Of a stretch of DNA of 64,000 nucleotides, positions 13,522 through 24,333 are shown one piece after another. The position numbers and the translations under genes are program-made. Location: assembly GCA_023653785.1 (NCBI GenBank), contig JAMKCH010049271.1:1-64000 (forward strand). The letters are read 5' to 3'. Below the pieces are notes generated by a model. The model made no database searches. It had not been told where the DNA came from and saw only the letters and a program-made list of their open reading frames with translations. Position 1 is the stretch's first letter, and every line of letters begins with the position of its first letter. Origin of the DNA: Ophioderma brevispina. Lineage: Eukaryota; Echinodermata; Ophiuroidea; Amphilepidida; Ophiodermatidae.

Positions 13522-13670
13522 GGGTTCATACGTCATCGGAATAGCGTCGGCCGACGCTACTCTTTCGAACATGCTTTTGCGAGCTGGATGCATGGACATA
13601 CGCGTTGTGTAAAAGCATGTTCAAACGGCTAGCGTCTGCAGACGTCTGCCGATGAAGTATGAATGCACCT
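13522..13670. mobile_element. Short inverted-repeat element (MITE) with internal palindromes
   Basis: About 150 bp with ~60-bp imperfect terminal inverted repeats. The left arm has TTCATACGTCATCGG and GAACATGCTTTT. The right arm, read in reverse, has TTCATACTTCATCGG and GAACATGCTTTT. Each arm carries a palindrome at the same relative place: TAGCGTCGGCCGACGCTA at 13542-13559, and the overlapping CGTCTGCAGACG and GCAGACGTCTGC at 13633-13649. No clear target duplication is visible. Confidence 0.75.
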
Positions 13671-13694
13671 TAACTCTCTACTTTCTCCAGCAAA

Positions 13695-14359
13695 TTAAAG
13701 ATACTCCCTTTCGTCCGTCGGTAGGCCCATATGACCTTGAAAAAGAGTCTGCACAAAATGTTTTGATGGTTTCTGGGCAACATTGACCTGCTGATTTCAA
13801 ATCTAGATTTTGCAATTTTGTCTTCCTTGAGCATTTTGAGATAGGGAAGGTAGGTAAATTAACGGGGGAAATTTTTATGTTTCACACGAGTTTAAAAGTT
13901 ACATAGACATGTTCATCTGGTTCTCTGGTTCTAAGGATTAAAAAGATTATAGTTTCCTATATCTCCAATGTCAAACAAATTACATTATTTTACAGTTTTA
14001 TCTACAGAATTTAAGCACATTTTGAGAGAAATCAGTGCATATAAATTTTTTGTACCCCAGAGTGACCTTGAACAATTTAAGCCTACTTTGTTAAAAGTAC
14101 TTATCCAGAAGAACAACACAATCTTAATTCTTAGAACCATATGAACCTGTATATGTACCGTTTAATCCCATGTGAAACGTTTTCAAATTTGACCCCTGTT
14201 ATTTTACCCCCTTCCATATCTCAAGGATGCCGAAGTTGCATCATCAAGATTTGGAATTAGCGGGTAATTCTTGCGTAGGAAGTCATCGAACTTTCGTGTA
14301 GACTACTTTGCAAGGCCTATGTTCTACCGCTGGACTATAGTTTTATTTTGGTAAGTTAA
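13695..14359. mobile_element. Probable TTAA foldback element with ~300-bp diverged arms
   Basis: The left arm has CAAATCTAGATTTTGCAA, TTGAGATAGGGAAGG, ATGTTTCACA and GGTTCTAAGGATTAA. The same blocks appear in inverted order on the right as CAAATCTTGATGATGCAA, TTGAGATATGGAAGG, GTTTCACATG and GGTTCTAAGAATTAA. TTAA occurs near both outer limits (13695 and 14356), but the outer 40 bp are diverged, so the ends are tentative. The left segment GTAGGCCCATATGAC is repeated near 22693, which suggests a dispersed family. Confidence 0.6.
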
Positions 14360-15048
14360 TGGTTTTAAGAAGATGTATAAATGAAAGAAATAATTTAGGT
14401 ATAAATTATTTTGAAACCCTTTATATTTTTTTACCAAATCTTAACCTAAATAACATATAAAAATGCAGCCACGATGTATGTATGTATGTATGTATTATAT
14501 ATATCTCAAAATTCCCTGATGAAAGGAGGTGATAATAATCACCTCCTTGAAACAATTTTGTAGAAATTAATGGTAAGATGAACGTCACCTAATCCATCTC
14601 CATTTTAGACTTTACATTGCTCCTTAATCTATGTGTGTGTGTGTGTATTATGTATATATATTTACCCGCATGTAGTTACGCACCTTAATAAGTTAATTAC
14701 TTCGTAGTCGACGTAGGGCCTAAGTGGGAAAATGAACTTTTCATAATATATCAAAACAAATTAATTCACCCTGTGCAATAGTCGGGTTTTTTTTTTTCAA
14801 AAACTTACTAATGAAAGAAATTGTCTCCTGAAAAATCATGAAATAGAGTATACGGACTTTGTTTCACTTATACGACGAAACATTGTTCCATAACGTGGAC
14901 TGCATCGTGGTTTGCTGTAGTTAACAAAACACGAGTTTTGCCCGAGTTTTGAATTTTCCGCGCAAATGGACACCCAGAGAAATATTAATATTTTTCAGTG
15001 TGCTCATATATATTTCCAGTTAGATGGAATGATAAACTTTTAACAGGT
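14360..15048. other. Spacer with short tandem repeats and a small hairpin
   Basis: Contains (TATG)n at about 14476-14496 and (GT)n near 14632-14646. A perfect hairpin at 14523-14548 has AAGGAGGTGAT, loop AATA, ATCACCTCCTT. No gene was seen. Confidence 0.5.
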
Positions 15049-15049
15049 A

Positions 15050-15250
15050 TAGACCGTAATCAATATGACGTCAGTCACCAGCCATGTTGGGAACAAGATG
15101 CATACATTCCAGGACTACAATACAATCAAATGTCAATCGATCCATGTTTACCGATTGCACAGGGATCATTGACAGGTGAATGTATTGTAGTACTGGAATG
15201 CGTCTAATTTGTCCACCAACATGGCTGGCTATTGAATAGGCCTACGGTCT
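15050..15250. mobile_element. TA-flanked MITE, copy 1 (pair with 25428-25624)
   Basis: Terminal inverted repeats begin AGACCG and run about 70 bp. They include CAATATGACGTCAG on the left, then CATGTTGG and ACAAGATG, and the inverted blocks ACATTCCAGGAC and ACAATACATTC. The central part has ATCGATCCATGTTTA. Both ends abut TATA/TTATA, consistent with a TA target as in the Tc1/mariner group. The copy at 25428-25624 aligns along the whole length. The short frame across it is a by-product. Confidence 0.8.
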
Positions 15251-16026
15251 TATAATCGAATCGCTGTTCCACATCTGGAAAAGTGTAAAATTAATATTTC
15301 AACATCCTACATGAGCGTGAAAAAGAACACATCATTGTCACACAGCGTTGTTATCAAAGAGGTTCTATATATAGAGAGGCAAAACGTTACGTAATCTTTA
15401 GAAATTCATCGTCTCGCATGTTTGCCGACCACAAGAAAACATAGAGTACCAACAATAGAAAGCAATGGCTGCCTCCGCTTCTTCCACATACTGTGGGTGC
15501 CGCTTTGCAATACAATAATCGGTAGTGATACAAATTGATGTTGTGTTAGAGGTGGCCAGGTGTCATAATAGTGCACCAGGATCATTTGCTCAGATACTCT
15601 TTTTTTCATAATGCAAGCGCGTCTTAGGTGAAAAGATTGTATTCATTGAGGCGGTTTATTTAAATCAAGACGACTGACGGTCATTTCATTCGTGTGTGGC
15701 CATGGGTAGGACAAAATTTAACCACCCAATAGCACCAACATCCAACAACTGATATTTTGGGCGGATTGTTTGTATCGAATTGACATTATGGGTGGTACAA
15801 GCACCAAACTAAATAATATTCCGTGCAATATTCAAAATGTCAGCGCCCATTGCACGGCGACTGGTTTTGAATGGGCTTCACCCCCTGGTTGTTATGCATT
15901 GTAACCCTATGTTCATTTCAAGGACACGGCTGTCCTATTCCCAGTTTACACCTGTTGACGCATGATGTGAACAATTAGCGAGCAAAACTGAGGACCTAAG
16001 TCAGCAGTTTCGTAAAATACAAAGTG
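15251..16026. other. No gene recognised
   Basis: No conserved frame, RNA gene or repeat was seen. Confidence 0.4.
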
Positions 16027-16588
16027 TTAAAGGTCTCAGGAAATGAGATGACAACCTACTCCAAATCTTTGTGGGACATACATTGCAATAAAACAGGGCC
16101 AGAAAAAAAACCTACCAGTGCAAAATTAGGATTTCCACACTTGTTTATAAAGAAACAGTGTCTCAGCTTAATCCTTTCGATGAGGGTATTTTGGATAGAA
16201 AGCTTTTACACCATGCCAAATAAGCACATTTTTAAAAAGGACATGAGGAGATTTCCAGAAAGAAGCGCCCCCAATTTCTTTCGAACCGGTTTTTTGCAAT
16301 TGGAATGCTTCCAATGTATTAGAACACCACTGACAAGTTGAATAAGCCGAATACGCGTCTTTTGTAAATAATAGGAGATTAGTACTTTCATCGTGCACGA
16401 CGAAAGTCAAAGCACGGTGTCCTATGGGGACAATTACGATAGCAGGCAAGTTCAAACAAGGTTTGCTGTTTTCTTTTGTACTTGTTGTTCCAATAAACCT
16501 TCGGAACGTTCTTGGTAGTGGTCTACCATCGATCCTGTGCAATTGAGAGAAATTCGTATCCTAAAATAATCTCATCCTGTCACTTTAA
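16027..16588. mobile_element. TTAA-flanked MITE with a 24-bp near-perfect palindrome
   Basis: TTAA lies at 16027-16030 and again at 16585-16588. The ends match imperfectly: AGGTCTCAGGAAATGAGAT on the left, and AGTGACAGGATGAGAT at the right end in reverse. A palindrome at 16384-16407 with core TCGTGCACGA has one mismatched pair and lies about 188 bp from the right end. Next to it is the block CACGGTGTCCTATGGGG, which has counterparts beside the palindromes of the 20.6 and 41.2 kb elements. The overlapping frames at 16024-16341 (plus) and 16168-16542 (minus) are inside the element and show no domain. Confidence 0.65.
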
Positions 16589-17264
16589 GGACACCAGTTA
16601 TTTGAAATCTCTCGTTGCACCTTTAAAGACACACTGGCACATTTGAAGATATTTTGCATGGTTGTAAAGCTTTTATATACATTAGCCATCACCTGAAATG
16701 ATTAAGACCAAATCAGCGTCCTTATGGGTAAACAGGACTATTTTATAATTAATGTCGCCGGCGACATTAATTCAGCAGACGACGGGAATGGCGTTTAACA
16801 CAAGAAAACGCACGCCGTATGCATGTTTCCCACGGCATGAACCCTGTTTGACCGGTCTGTTACCTTTGTGGTTTTAATATCAATGAGTACGAGTCTATGA
16901 TATTCATGTAATAAACACATTTAGTGAATAAAGTTATGGAAAACTTAAAAGTTAGCCTACAAATTACCTGGATGTCTCTACCTCTTATTAACGTCCCTAT
17001 CTGTTTTTTGAGTATGTTATTTTATGTGTAAAATGTATCCATAATATTATGGCATCAAAAATTACTTTTGGAAATTTTAAAGAATTTCTTATTTTGTGAA
17101 AATGTGCCGCTTTAAGCTCAGTGTTACCTATACAAATTGTAAATCCCCTTGATTTAAAATAATCGGAATGGTTAACTGCGTCAGATCTAATTTTATTCGA
17201 TCTATGCACTCAGCATGAGACTACGAACGCACTGCGTAAAATAAGGCTCATTCAACACAGTTGT
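16589..17264. other. Spacer with a TTAA-element end remnant and a perfect 26-bp palindrome
   Basis: AAATCTCTCGTTGCACCTTT at about 16597-16616 (followed by AA to give TTAA) recurs near 26971-26991 as an end-like piece, so it may be the terminus of another TTAA element. The palindrome at 16747-16772 has core TGTCGCCGGCGACA and is perfect over 26 bp. I could not pair its host element's ends with confidence; a TTAA at 17112 is a candidate right end. Confidence 0.5.
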
Positions 17265-17515
17265 GCGATCTATTGTGTGCGCTATTGTGCTACTGCACGC
17301 ATCATTTGTGTCGGCACTTTAATCTGCCTATTCTATTGTGTTCTCTATTGTGTACTGCACGCATCATTTGTGTCGGCACTTTAATCTGCCTATGTCTAGT
17401 GTGTTCTCTATTGTGTGCTGCACGCATCATTTGTGTCGGCACTTTAATCTGTCTATCTATTGTGTTCTCAGTGTACTGCACGCAATCATTTGTGATCGGC
17501 ACTTTACTCTAGGCG
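17265..17515. repeat. Four tandem copies of a ~62-bp unit
   Basis: The block CTGCACGCATCATTTGTGTC (followed by GGCACTTTAATCTG) recurs with steps of 62, 63 and 58 bp from about 17292. The last copy has diverged and gained a base (GCAATCATTTGTGATCGG). The open frames on both strands repeat the same peptide and are not taken as genes. Confidence 0.9.
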
Positions 17516-17539
17516 ATGCGAACATGATTTAGTCACAAG

Positions 17540-17790
17540 GTTTTTTTTTTCAATCTTCCGATTGAAACTTACAGGATAGTTGGCCATTTTGCCCTTCTAT
17601 ATGGCTTCAATTTATTGTCAAAATTAAAGGAATTTTGTATAAACAATAGAAAAAATGTGTGGAATAGGGCACCGGAGGTCGTATGCATTATTTCCCGCAC
17701 GTTGAGAAGGGCAAAAAAGCAACTTCCGGTTGTTTCATTCGGGACTCAGACCCGCTACCAGGTGTAGAGGTAGTGGTCATATGTAACATC
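17540..17790. mobile_element. Foldback MITE, diverged copy 1 (pair with 62105-62377)
   Basis: Inverted blocks: CCGATTGAAA and CCATTTTGCCCTT on the left; AAGGGCAAAAAAGCAACTTC, CATTCGGGACTCAGACCCGC and GTGTAGAGGT on the right. The interior and right part align with the element at 62105-62377, including the interior AAAGGAATTTTGT...AACAATAGAA. Confidence 0.7.
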
Positions 17791-18539
17791 ATCTCCAAGG
17801 CACGGTTTATTCCGTATTTTCGTGCAATCTAGGACAGCGCACGCTTAACTCCCAGCTCTCGTACACCGTACAGCATACCTGCCTCATTTGACCTAAATAT
17901 TGAAAACACAAAATCGTATGAGCACACAATGACATATTGTAGATGGCACCCACTGACCATTCAACACTTGAGCCTTTGACTGCACACAACAACCGGCGAC
18001 CAGGGAAAACACAAATATCGACTTGTGTATTACACTGCAATGTCATAAGGGACCCTTGGGTTTGACCACGGTATCTCACTTGCATGACTCAGAGGGCCCC
18101 TTTTCAAAACCACTTACATGAAAAGGAATATTGTTTTAAGGACATACTCTCGAAATTGCGAGAGTGTTTGAGTGATCGCGGTTGCTTAAAAGCATCTAAG
18201 CGGATGCCGACGTACATAATCGCCGAACATGGATGATGCTAAGGCTGTAAGGTAAACTCTCCAAAAGGCCGTTGTTGTATGAGAAGATGCATAGGCCTAT
18301 TTGATTCGCGCGATTATATGGAAATGCGTGGGCGACGGAGTTATTGTGGTATACATAAAATCGCTGTATCGCGTTCGTTGAAGAAAGGGCCTACAGCGGT
18401 TTATATCCACACAAAATAATAATGATGACTCGAAATATACGACAGATCAGGTTATCCTTAGATCGCATGCAGTTTCGTGTATCAAATTAAAAGTTGGTGA
18501 GTTATGATGTGTACATACGTCAGACACATCACCGGATTA
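17791..18539. other. No gene recognised
   Basis: The 92-codon minus-strand frame at 17807-18085 has no recognisable domain. No repeats were paired here. Confidence 0.4.
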
Positions 18540-19008
18540 AGGTGGAGCGCACATCGGACCTTGCCGCCGCGACCCCCCCCCATATTTTGCAAACCAAGGG
18601 CGCCGAGCGCCTTGTAGATGTAGAAAAGTGCTTTTGCCGCACAGGGCGCGGGGGGGGGGGGGGCCCGGTATATCTAGGAAAATGACCTTTTGTGGGAGCC
18701 CTTGGCGACACAATTGTTTAATAATTTTGCGAGCTCGCTCCGCTCGCCGGGTAGACACGATTGATATTCAGCGGTTTGAAAATTCTTGAAGAGTAGGGGG
18801 GTAATCTTCTTTGTTGAGATGTTTGGTGCTCCATTGGTGCTTGAAAATTTTTAGGCGTCGGCCCTCTACCCCCCCCCCTTCCGAATTTCGAACGAGTGAA
18901 AAAAAAATGTGGTATACCCGGCGAGCGAAGCGAGCACGGAGGAAAATTTTAAAAGCGACATAGGACGGGGCCCGGGCCCCCCTATTGAGAATTCCTGGAT
19001 CCGCCCCT
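18540..19008. mobile_element. GC-rich repetitive element with a hAT-like right end
   Basis: The segment is GC-rich with poly-C and poly-G runs. It contains inverted copies of GCTCGCTYCGCTCGCCGGGTA at about 18732-18752 and 18917-18937. The right end, CCTGGATCCGCCCCTG at about 18994-19009, is the reverse of CAGGGGCGGATCCAGG, a terminus like that of the nested hAT-type MITE at 59618. No matching left end was found, so it is probably truncated. Confidence 0.5.
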
Positions 19009-19898
19009 GAAATGTTTCAACTGTTATGTCCATTGAAGACAAATAAATGTTATGGTACTAGTAGTAGTTGAATTAGGCCTACGATATCTACTAATGGAAG
19101 ACGGTTGCAGTATTGTGTAATCATCTTCACAACCAAGTATAGATGAACTCTTATAAATGAATTATGTGTCATTGAGCATTTAATAAATAGGCCGACAAAA
19201 TTGTTGAGAATTTATAAAACGCCCCTACTACTTCGAAAAGGGCGGGTTTTCCAGCTCGAATTTAGTAAACTTCCTCATTTTCAAAGATTGAGGAAAACAA
19301 CACAAAACACCATACTTTTTAAGCCTATGTAACTGATGTCATTTTTGACATCTCCGTCAAGATAAATGACTTCATAATATTGATGAGAAGAGCACGTGTC
19401 AAACCACACGATCATTTCTACAAAATTTATTTATATTTACTATTTTCAATATCTGAATTGTCAGTTTAATGACGATATATACTTTCAAGTTCATTTGCAT
19501 AATTGTTTTTCAATTCAACCTTTTATTTATTTTGTTATAGATGGAGATTTTAATGGATCCTAATCAGTTATGGCTTACTTATTTCTGGGTGTGTTTCTAT
19601 TTACCTTGGACTGAAAATTATTTTAATGTAAACAAAACTTTTTATTTTATTTGTTGATCAAATCGATTGGTTCAAGAATTTGGAATGTCAAAAACAATTT
19701 AATCTAGTGTCCAGGATTCAAAGGGTCAACGTTAACAAGCTTTCACAGGAAGGATTTCAAAATGGTAACTTGTACCGTACCGTTACAGTTCCGTAATGTG
19801 AAGTCCGTGGGAGGTTTTCTTCAGAAAGTCCCTTATTTAGAACAGTTCTGTAGATAACACTTACGACACAAAATTCTGCAACTTAAGCAGATATCAGT
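19009..19898. other. No gene recognised
   Basis: AT-rich spacer. Nothing was supported. Confidence 0.4.
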
Positions 19899-20071
19899 CC
19901 GATGTGGAAGTAATTATAGTCCGACGTACTCACAGTCCGGCTACAACGGTAAGGAATGGGGCACTCAATGCAGTTGACTCTTCACGCAACGTTAGTTTCA
20001 CGCTTTATTCCGTTATCGTCTATGGAGCCCGGACTATGGCTCCCGGCGGACTATAGTTGCTTTCACACCGG
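19899..20071. mobile_element. MITE with ~45-bp terminal inverted repeats (family of 45389-45657)
   Basis: The left end CCGATGTGGAAGTAATTATA, continuing into GTCCG, pairs with the right end read in reverse, CCGGTGTGAAAGCAACTATA, also continuing into GTCCG. The body shares GTTGACTCTTCACGCAAC and TTTATTCCGTTATCGT with the 45.5 kb copy. Confidence 0.8.
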
Positions 20072-20594
20072 AATACAATATTTGTTTCACCTTCACCAAG
20101 GTGGTAACAAAATTAAGTGCTTAAGACTGGTAGCTATACCACTCAACAATCTACAGTTCAAAGATGGCTGACCCCCTTCTCCTCACGTGAATCTTTATAC
20201 TATCCAATTATTACTTTGGCTAAAATTAGTCGTTATAGTTGCATCATGCATTAACATATAGCCATTAGCACACTACATCACATCCTAACACTGCCCAATA
20301 GGAAAGTATACTCATGACATACTGGGAGTACCTTTTTTGCAACCTCGTTTTACACCATACCTGGAAAAATCTTAGCTATTTACAGTTGCAAGTGTCTCTA
20401 GAAAAATCTGTAAACAGAAAAAAAACTTGTAAACACCACAGGGTTTTTTCCAATATAGCAAATAGGGAAATTCCATTTTTCTCATCACAATTGTAAGCAA
20501 TGTATTGGCGTTTCTGTTAGAGATGGTCCAAAAATGAAACACAGAAATAATATCATATTTGTTCATTTGTAATCACAAAATCAGGATTTTTGTT
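20072..20594. other. No gene recognised
   Basis: The short frame on each strand at 20314-20566 is low complexity and matches nothing I know. Confidence 0.4.
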
Positions 20595-20948
20595 TTAAAG
20601 GGGGATGGTCCCGATTTAAGTATATGAAGTTTTCATCTTGATAGAATGCCCTTCACCCAAAAACCCCATCTGTGAAGTTTCGCACCGATATTTCAATCCG
20701 TTTTGATGTGACCGCTAGAAACGTGATTTTGTGAGCCCCATAGAGTACTGTGTAAAACTAATATTGGTCGACCAAATTGCAGTATACTTTTGCTCATAAC
20801 TCCCAAACCAAACATCATTTAGCCCCAAGATTTCACAGGGTAAATGAGAAAAATAGTAGCTTTCTACTGATACCAAAATTTCGACCACTTCCGGTAAATC
20901 TGAGCTTCTGGGGACGAGGCTATTAGCGATCGGGCCATGGACCTTTAA
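20595..20948. mobile_element. TTAA-flanked MITE, 346 bp, with central palindrome
   Basis: TTAA at 20595-20598 and 20945-20948 encloses 346 bp. The ends are AGGGGGATGGTCCCGAT and, in reverse, AGGTCCATGGCCCGAT. The palindrome TTGGTCGACCAA at 20764-20775 is centred within 2 bp of the element midpoint. Beside it is CCCATAGAGTACTGTGTAAA, related to the block beside the palindromes of the 41.2 and 16.0 kb elements. Terminus and target fit the Kolobok/T2 type. The minus-strand 88-codon frame inside is not a gene. Confidence 0.85.
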
Positions 20949-20984
20949 CATTGTGTCACCAAAATTCCCATTACGTGTCATTAA

Positions 20985-21445
20985 ATGTATCCTCGTTCCC
21001 AGGATGTCACACGAGACATTTCACGTGTTTCCAGTCACTATGTCACACGCATGACATACGGATCTTGACAGTACCCGGACAATACCTCGCATGGTGTACA
21101 TTGCTTGTTCCAAGAGTCTCACCTGGGGTACAAGTACGTATTCCCATAACGTGCCACATTACGTCACGTGCATGAAACGGGGGATCGTGACAATACCCTT
21201 AAGCAGTACCTCACATAATGTACTTGTCCCAGTATCTCACGTGGAGAACACTGCTTGTTCTCATGCTCTATTAGTTATTGTGTGCATTGCTTGTTCCCAG
21301 TGCAGTGCGTGACACGCTGCCCTTTCCTAGTACTTCACATGGGGTACATTCCTTATTCCTAGTTATTGACGTAAAATGGGTTGCATTAAGCTTGTTCCTA
21401 TGCTTGAGATAAATTATTTGTTCCTGGAACGTCGCATGACTTGCA
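20985..21445. repeat. Degenerate minisatellite, TTGTTCCCAG/TCACGTGGGGTACA type
   Basis: Motifs like CTTGTTCCCAG, ATCTCAC(G/A)TGGGGTACA and TTGC recur at about 40-60 bp intervals (near 20993, 21107, 21226, 21258, 21290, 21330 and 21390). Copies are strongly diverged. The plus-strand frames here reflect the repeat. Confidence 0.6.
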
Positions 21446-21448
21446 ATA

Positions 21449-21476
21449 CCCCCCCCCCCCACCACCACCACCACCA
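21449..21476. repeat. Poly-C run followed by (ACC)n
   Basis: About 12 C then five or six ACC trinucleotides. Confidence 0.95.
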
Positions 21477-23043
21477 GGTGCACTATCCGAGATGCTACTT
21501 CCCAGAATTTTAGGTTTTAAAGGTCCGAGTGGCAATTCTGAGATATGAACAGCAAATTAAAATTTTGTTATTTTTTTAATTATAGAACCTTCAAATTATT
21601 ATTTTGAACTTGACCTTTTGTGGTCAATATATTAATCACAGTGAGCAATATTGTACTCGCGACTGGGATCTAATGGAATTATTCTAATCCGTATCCACAG
21701 GCTGTATTATATAAATGACGCCCGACGTGTATAGTAATGCCCTGGCATAAACAACCATATCCAATTAATGACACCAGATACCAGTTCATTTCTCTCTCCG
21801 ACTCTCTCTCCCTCTTCCTGTCTCTCACTCTTGTAAGTATCTGACCATTATTTCTGAGAAAGTGACTCTCAAGACCACATTTGATTTACCAATTGCAGAA
21901 GCCCAGAAAGCAGGGTCCGAGAGTCGGCAGTTGGCAGAGAGTCCGATAAAAAGGCAACTTTGTGTGTGCGGGCGACTTAATTAAGACAGGGAGTCGCCGA
22001 TTTCAATTACAAAATCGTTATTTCAAGACATACAGATCATTGGCAGCCTAACCCATCTGAGGATGTTCACTAAAACAAATACAATCGTACCAAAATATCA
22101 ACTTCGAGAAAAAAAACTTGAGGACATGTATCATAGTAGACATAGGGCCTTTCTCATACGTTAATATACTATGGAATTCAGGGAAGTTTTAAACAGTAAA
22201 TGCGTTCACGTATCTCGCGATGAACTGGACATATTAAACAATACAACTTACAAACAAACCGTTTTTGAAGCCGTAATGATACCGCGGGAAGAGGCCATGT
22301 ACGGTCACGAGCATGTCCATAGAATGCGTAAGAGAATCTATGCAATTAAGATAATGTAATGGGATTATACTTACCTTATCCAAAATTCAATTTGGCTATG
22401 AAATTGAACACTGTCCACCTCACAACCAGTAGATCTTATTAGACAGCAGTTTCAAGCAAAGAGAATGTCTAAAAGGAATAAAGCAATCAAGATTTAAAGA
22501 GAAATATGTATTTCAAATTGAATTTTTTGGTAAATTTCCCCTTTTTTGCGAGGCCATAACTTTTACAATTCAACCTCAAATAGACATTCTGAAGCAGAGG
22601 GACTAAACTGTATGGATTATAGGTGCCGGTGCAAAGGGTTCCCGGCTGAAGTTCTAGTGGGACTCAATTAATTGGCGTAATAGTCCTGTGGTAGGCCCAT
22701 ATGACATTGCACAAGAGTATTTTGAGCAACCTCGTTGACTTCAATCATGTATATCTTCAAAACTAGAGAGTCCATTTTTCTATCACACAAAAATCGTTCA
22801 AAAGCATAAATTTCACATTTGATTTTTTCTCACTTTTATGACATGATCATACTTGGCTATTTTTAATACCAGAAGGGTTCCCTGAACGGAAGCAAAGTAA
22901 TAATTCACCTTATGTCTTATGCTGGGTTTAACTTTATAAACATAGAAAAAACGGATTTTTATGGATCTCTCCTTGTCTAGAGTTAACGTAACTATAGAAG
23001 TGCTTTATCATCGCTTAAGAATGTCCTCTAGTATGTGTTTCAG
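21477..23043. other. No gene recognised
   Basis: A TCTC-rich stretch lies near 21790-21830. The segment near 22693-22760 (GTAGGCCCATATGAC) resembles the left arm of the foldback at 13695. The 62-codon frame at 22171-22359 has no recognisable domain. Confidence 0.4.
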
Positions 23044-23400
23044 TTAAAGCAATAACAGCGCATTTTTTTGAAGAGCGCCCCCAATTTTCCGGATATTTTG
23101 AGATATTCATACAGTTGCATTGGTAATTGACTATAGTAAGCAACACCTGTGAATGATAGAGCTAAAAATCTCTGTGTCACAAAAGAAGGAACTTCGTAAT
23201 TAGAATAACTATATCGGAGATCTCCGATAATAATTCAACGGCTGCTGGAAACGTCCTTCCAATATGAAATAGCCGGGAAATTGCGCCATGTATACGAGTC
23301 TACGCTCACCCATTAGTTGTTCCGTCGGTTCAGAAAAGTCAAGTTAGAGGCCATTTTCGTGAGGTGGCACTATTTCATCATGGACGGACATAGATTTGGC
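23044..23400 (-). mobile_element. TTAA MITE, partial; related to 57902-58448 in reverse
   Basis: It starts TTAA at 23044-23047, then AGCAATAACAGCGC and GAAGAGCGCCCCCAATTTT. From there it follows the reverse of the 57902-58448 element for about 350 bp, including TTGCATTGGTAA, TGTGTCACAAA, GCTGGAAACG, AATAGCCGGGAAAT and GAGGTGGCACTAT. The palindrome TATCGGAGATCTCCGATA at 23212-23229 sits where the other copy has its longer palindrome. Similarity stops near 23400 and no right terminus was found. Confidence 0.8.
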
Positions 23401-24273
23401 CCCAACATAATTTTTTCATAAAATGTTTTAATCACGAGTAATTGGGCTATACTTAGTTTAAAATCTGGTTGTGTAGCCCAGGAAAGACTGACCAAAGTAT
23501 ACAATTATAAAAATAACTCAATACCTTTACATTATATGCAAATTATGCATCAGATATACAATGTTGAAAACCATTAAAAACTTAAAGGCAAATTTTGTTA
23601 TGAACATTCCCCCCTAATTTGAACTCTTTTGGTTGTGGGTGTAGAATTTGTTGTGCAACCTTTACATTTTTATCCAATACTCGTTTTCAAAAGTATTAGC
23701 ATTATAACAATCAAATATCTAAATATGCAAATTAAACTTCTACTTTCCTTTTTATAGTTCGTTTGTTTCTTTGCTTGTTAACAGTTCGTTTTGTTTCGTT
23801 TTGTTGTATGTTGGCTCTTTAGGTTAGCCTAGATACACGAATGACATCGCTGTATGTCGTATGTGCCACCTCAAACAATCGAACGCATTATATTACCAAG
23901 TCTATTTTCGGTGTGTGCGTAACAAAGAAACACGTTTGCCATGTGATTAAGAACAATTGATAGTTCACTTTCAAATGAAAAAAGAATTGTTCACAAGGAG
24001 TTAAGATTTTCAATCTTAGGCAACCAAAATTAATTTAAACTTTTTTATGTGTTATATATATTTTAAAAATGTTGTCTTAATTTCGAGTAACACTTAAGCT
24101 TAAAGTTTATTTTCATTCTGCTGATGTTGCGATCGTTATATGTCATTGTTAAGTAGAAATTCGTGTCATTGTTATACTTTATCATAATATGACAGTCGGC
24201 GGGAACAATTCATCAACGCAGTATCATATAACGATGCACTCACAAGACACACTTTGATGAATTTTCAAACGAC
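23401..24273. other. No gene recognised
   Basis: AT-rich spacer. Nothing was supported. Confidence 0.4.
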
Positions 24274-24333
24274 TGACGTCAGCTCGGTTTCTCGTTGCCA
24301 TGGAGTCCATAGTAACGATAAACCGTTGCCATG
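24274..24333. promoter_or_regulatory. Cluster of CRE-like and RFX half-site-like motifs
   Basis: A perfect CRE palindrome TGACGTCA lies at 24274-24281. GTTGCCATGG at 24294-24303, CCATAGTAAC at 24307-24316 and GTTGCCATG at 24325-24333 resemble RFX (X-box) half sites. Motif density in 60 bp is suggestive only. No transcription unit is evident beside it, and the channel exon is 8 kb downstream. Confidence 0.3.

Noticed and set aside
14523..14548. AAGGAGGTGAT hairpin resembling a bacterial ribosome-binding site and terminator
   Set aside because: The context is animal nuclear DNA with no operon. It is a small palindrome with no U-tract.
16168..16542. 124-codon minus-strand frame
   Set aside because: Lies wholly inside the TTAA MITE and crosses its palindrome; no recognisable domain.
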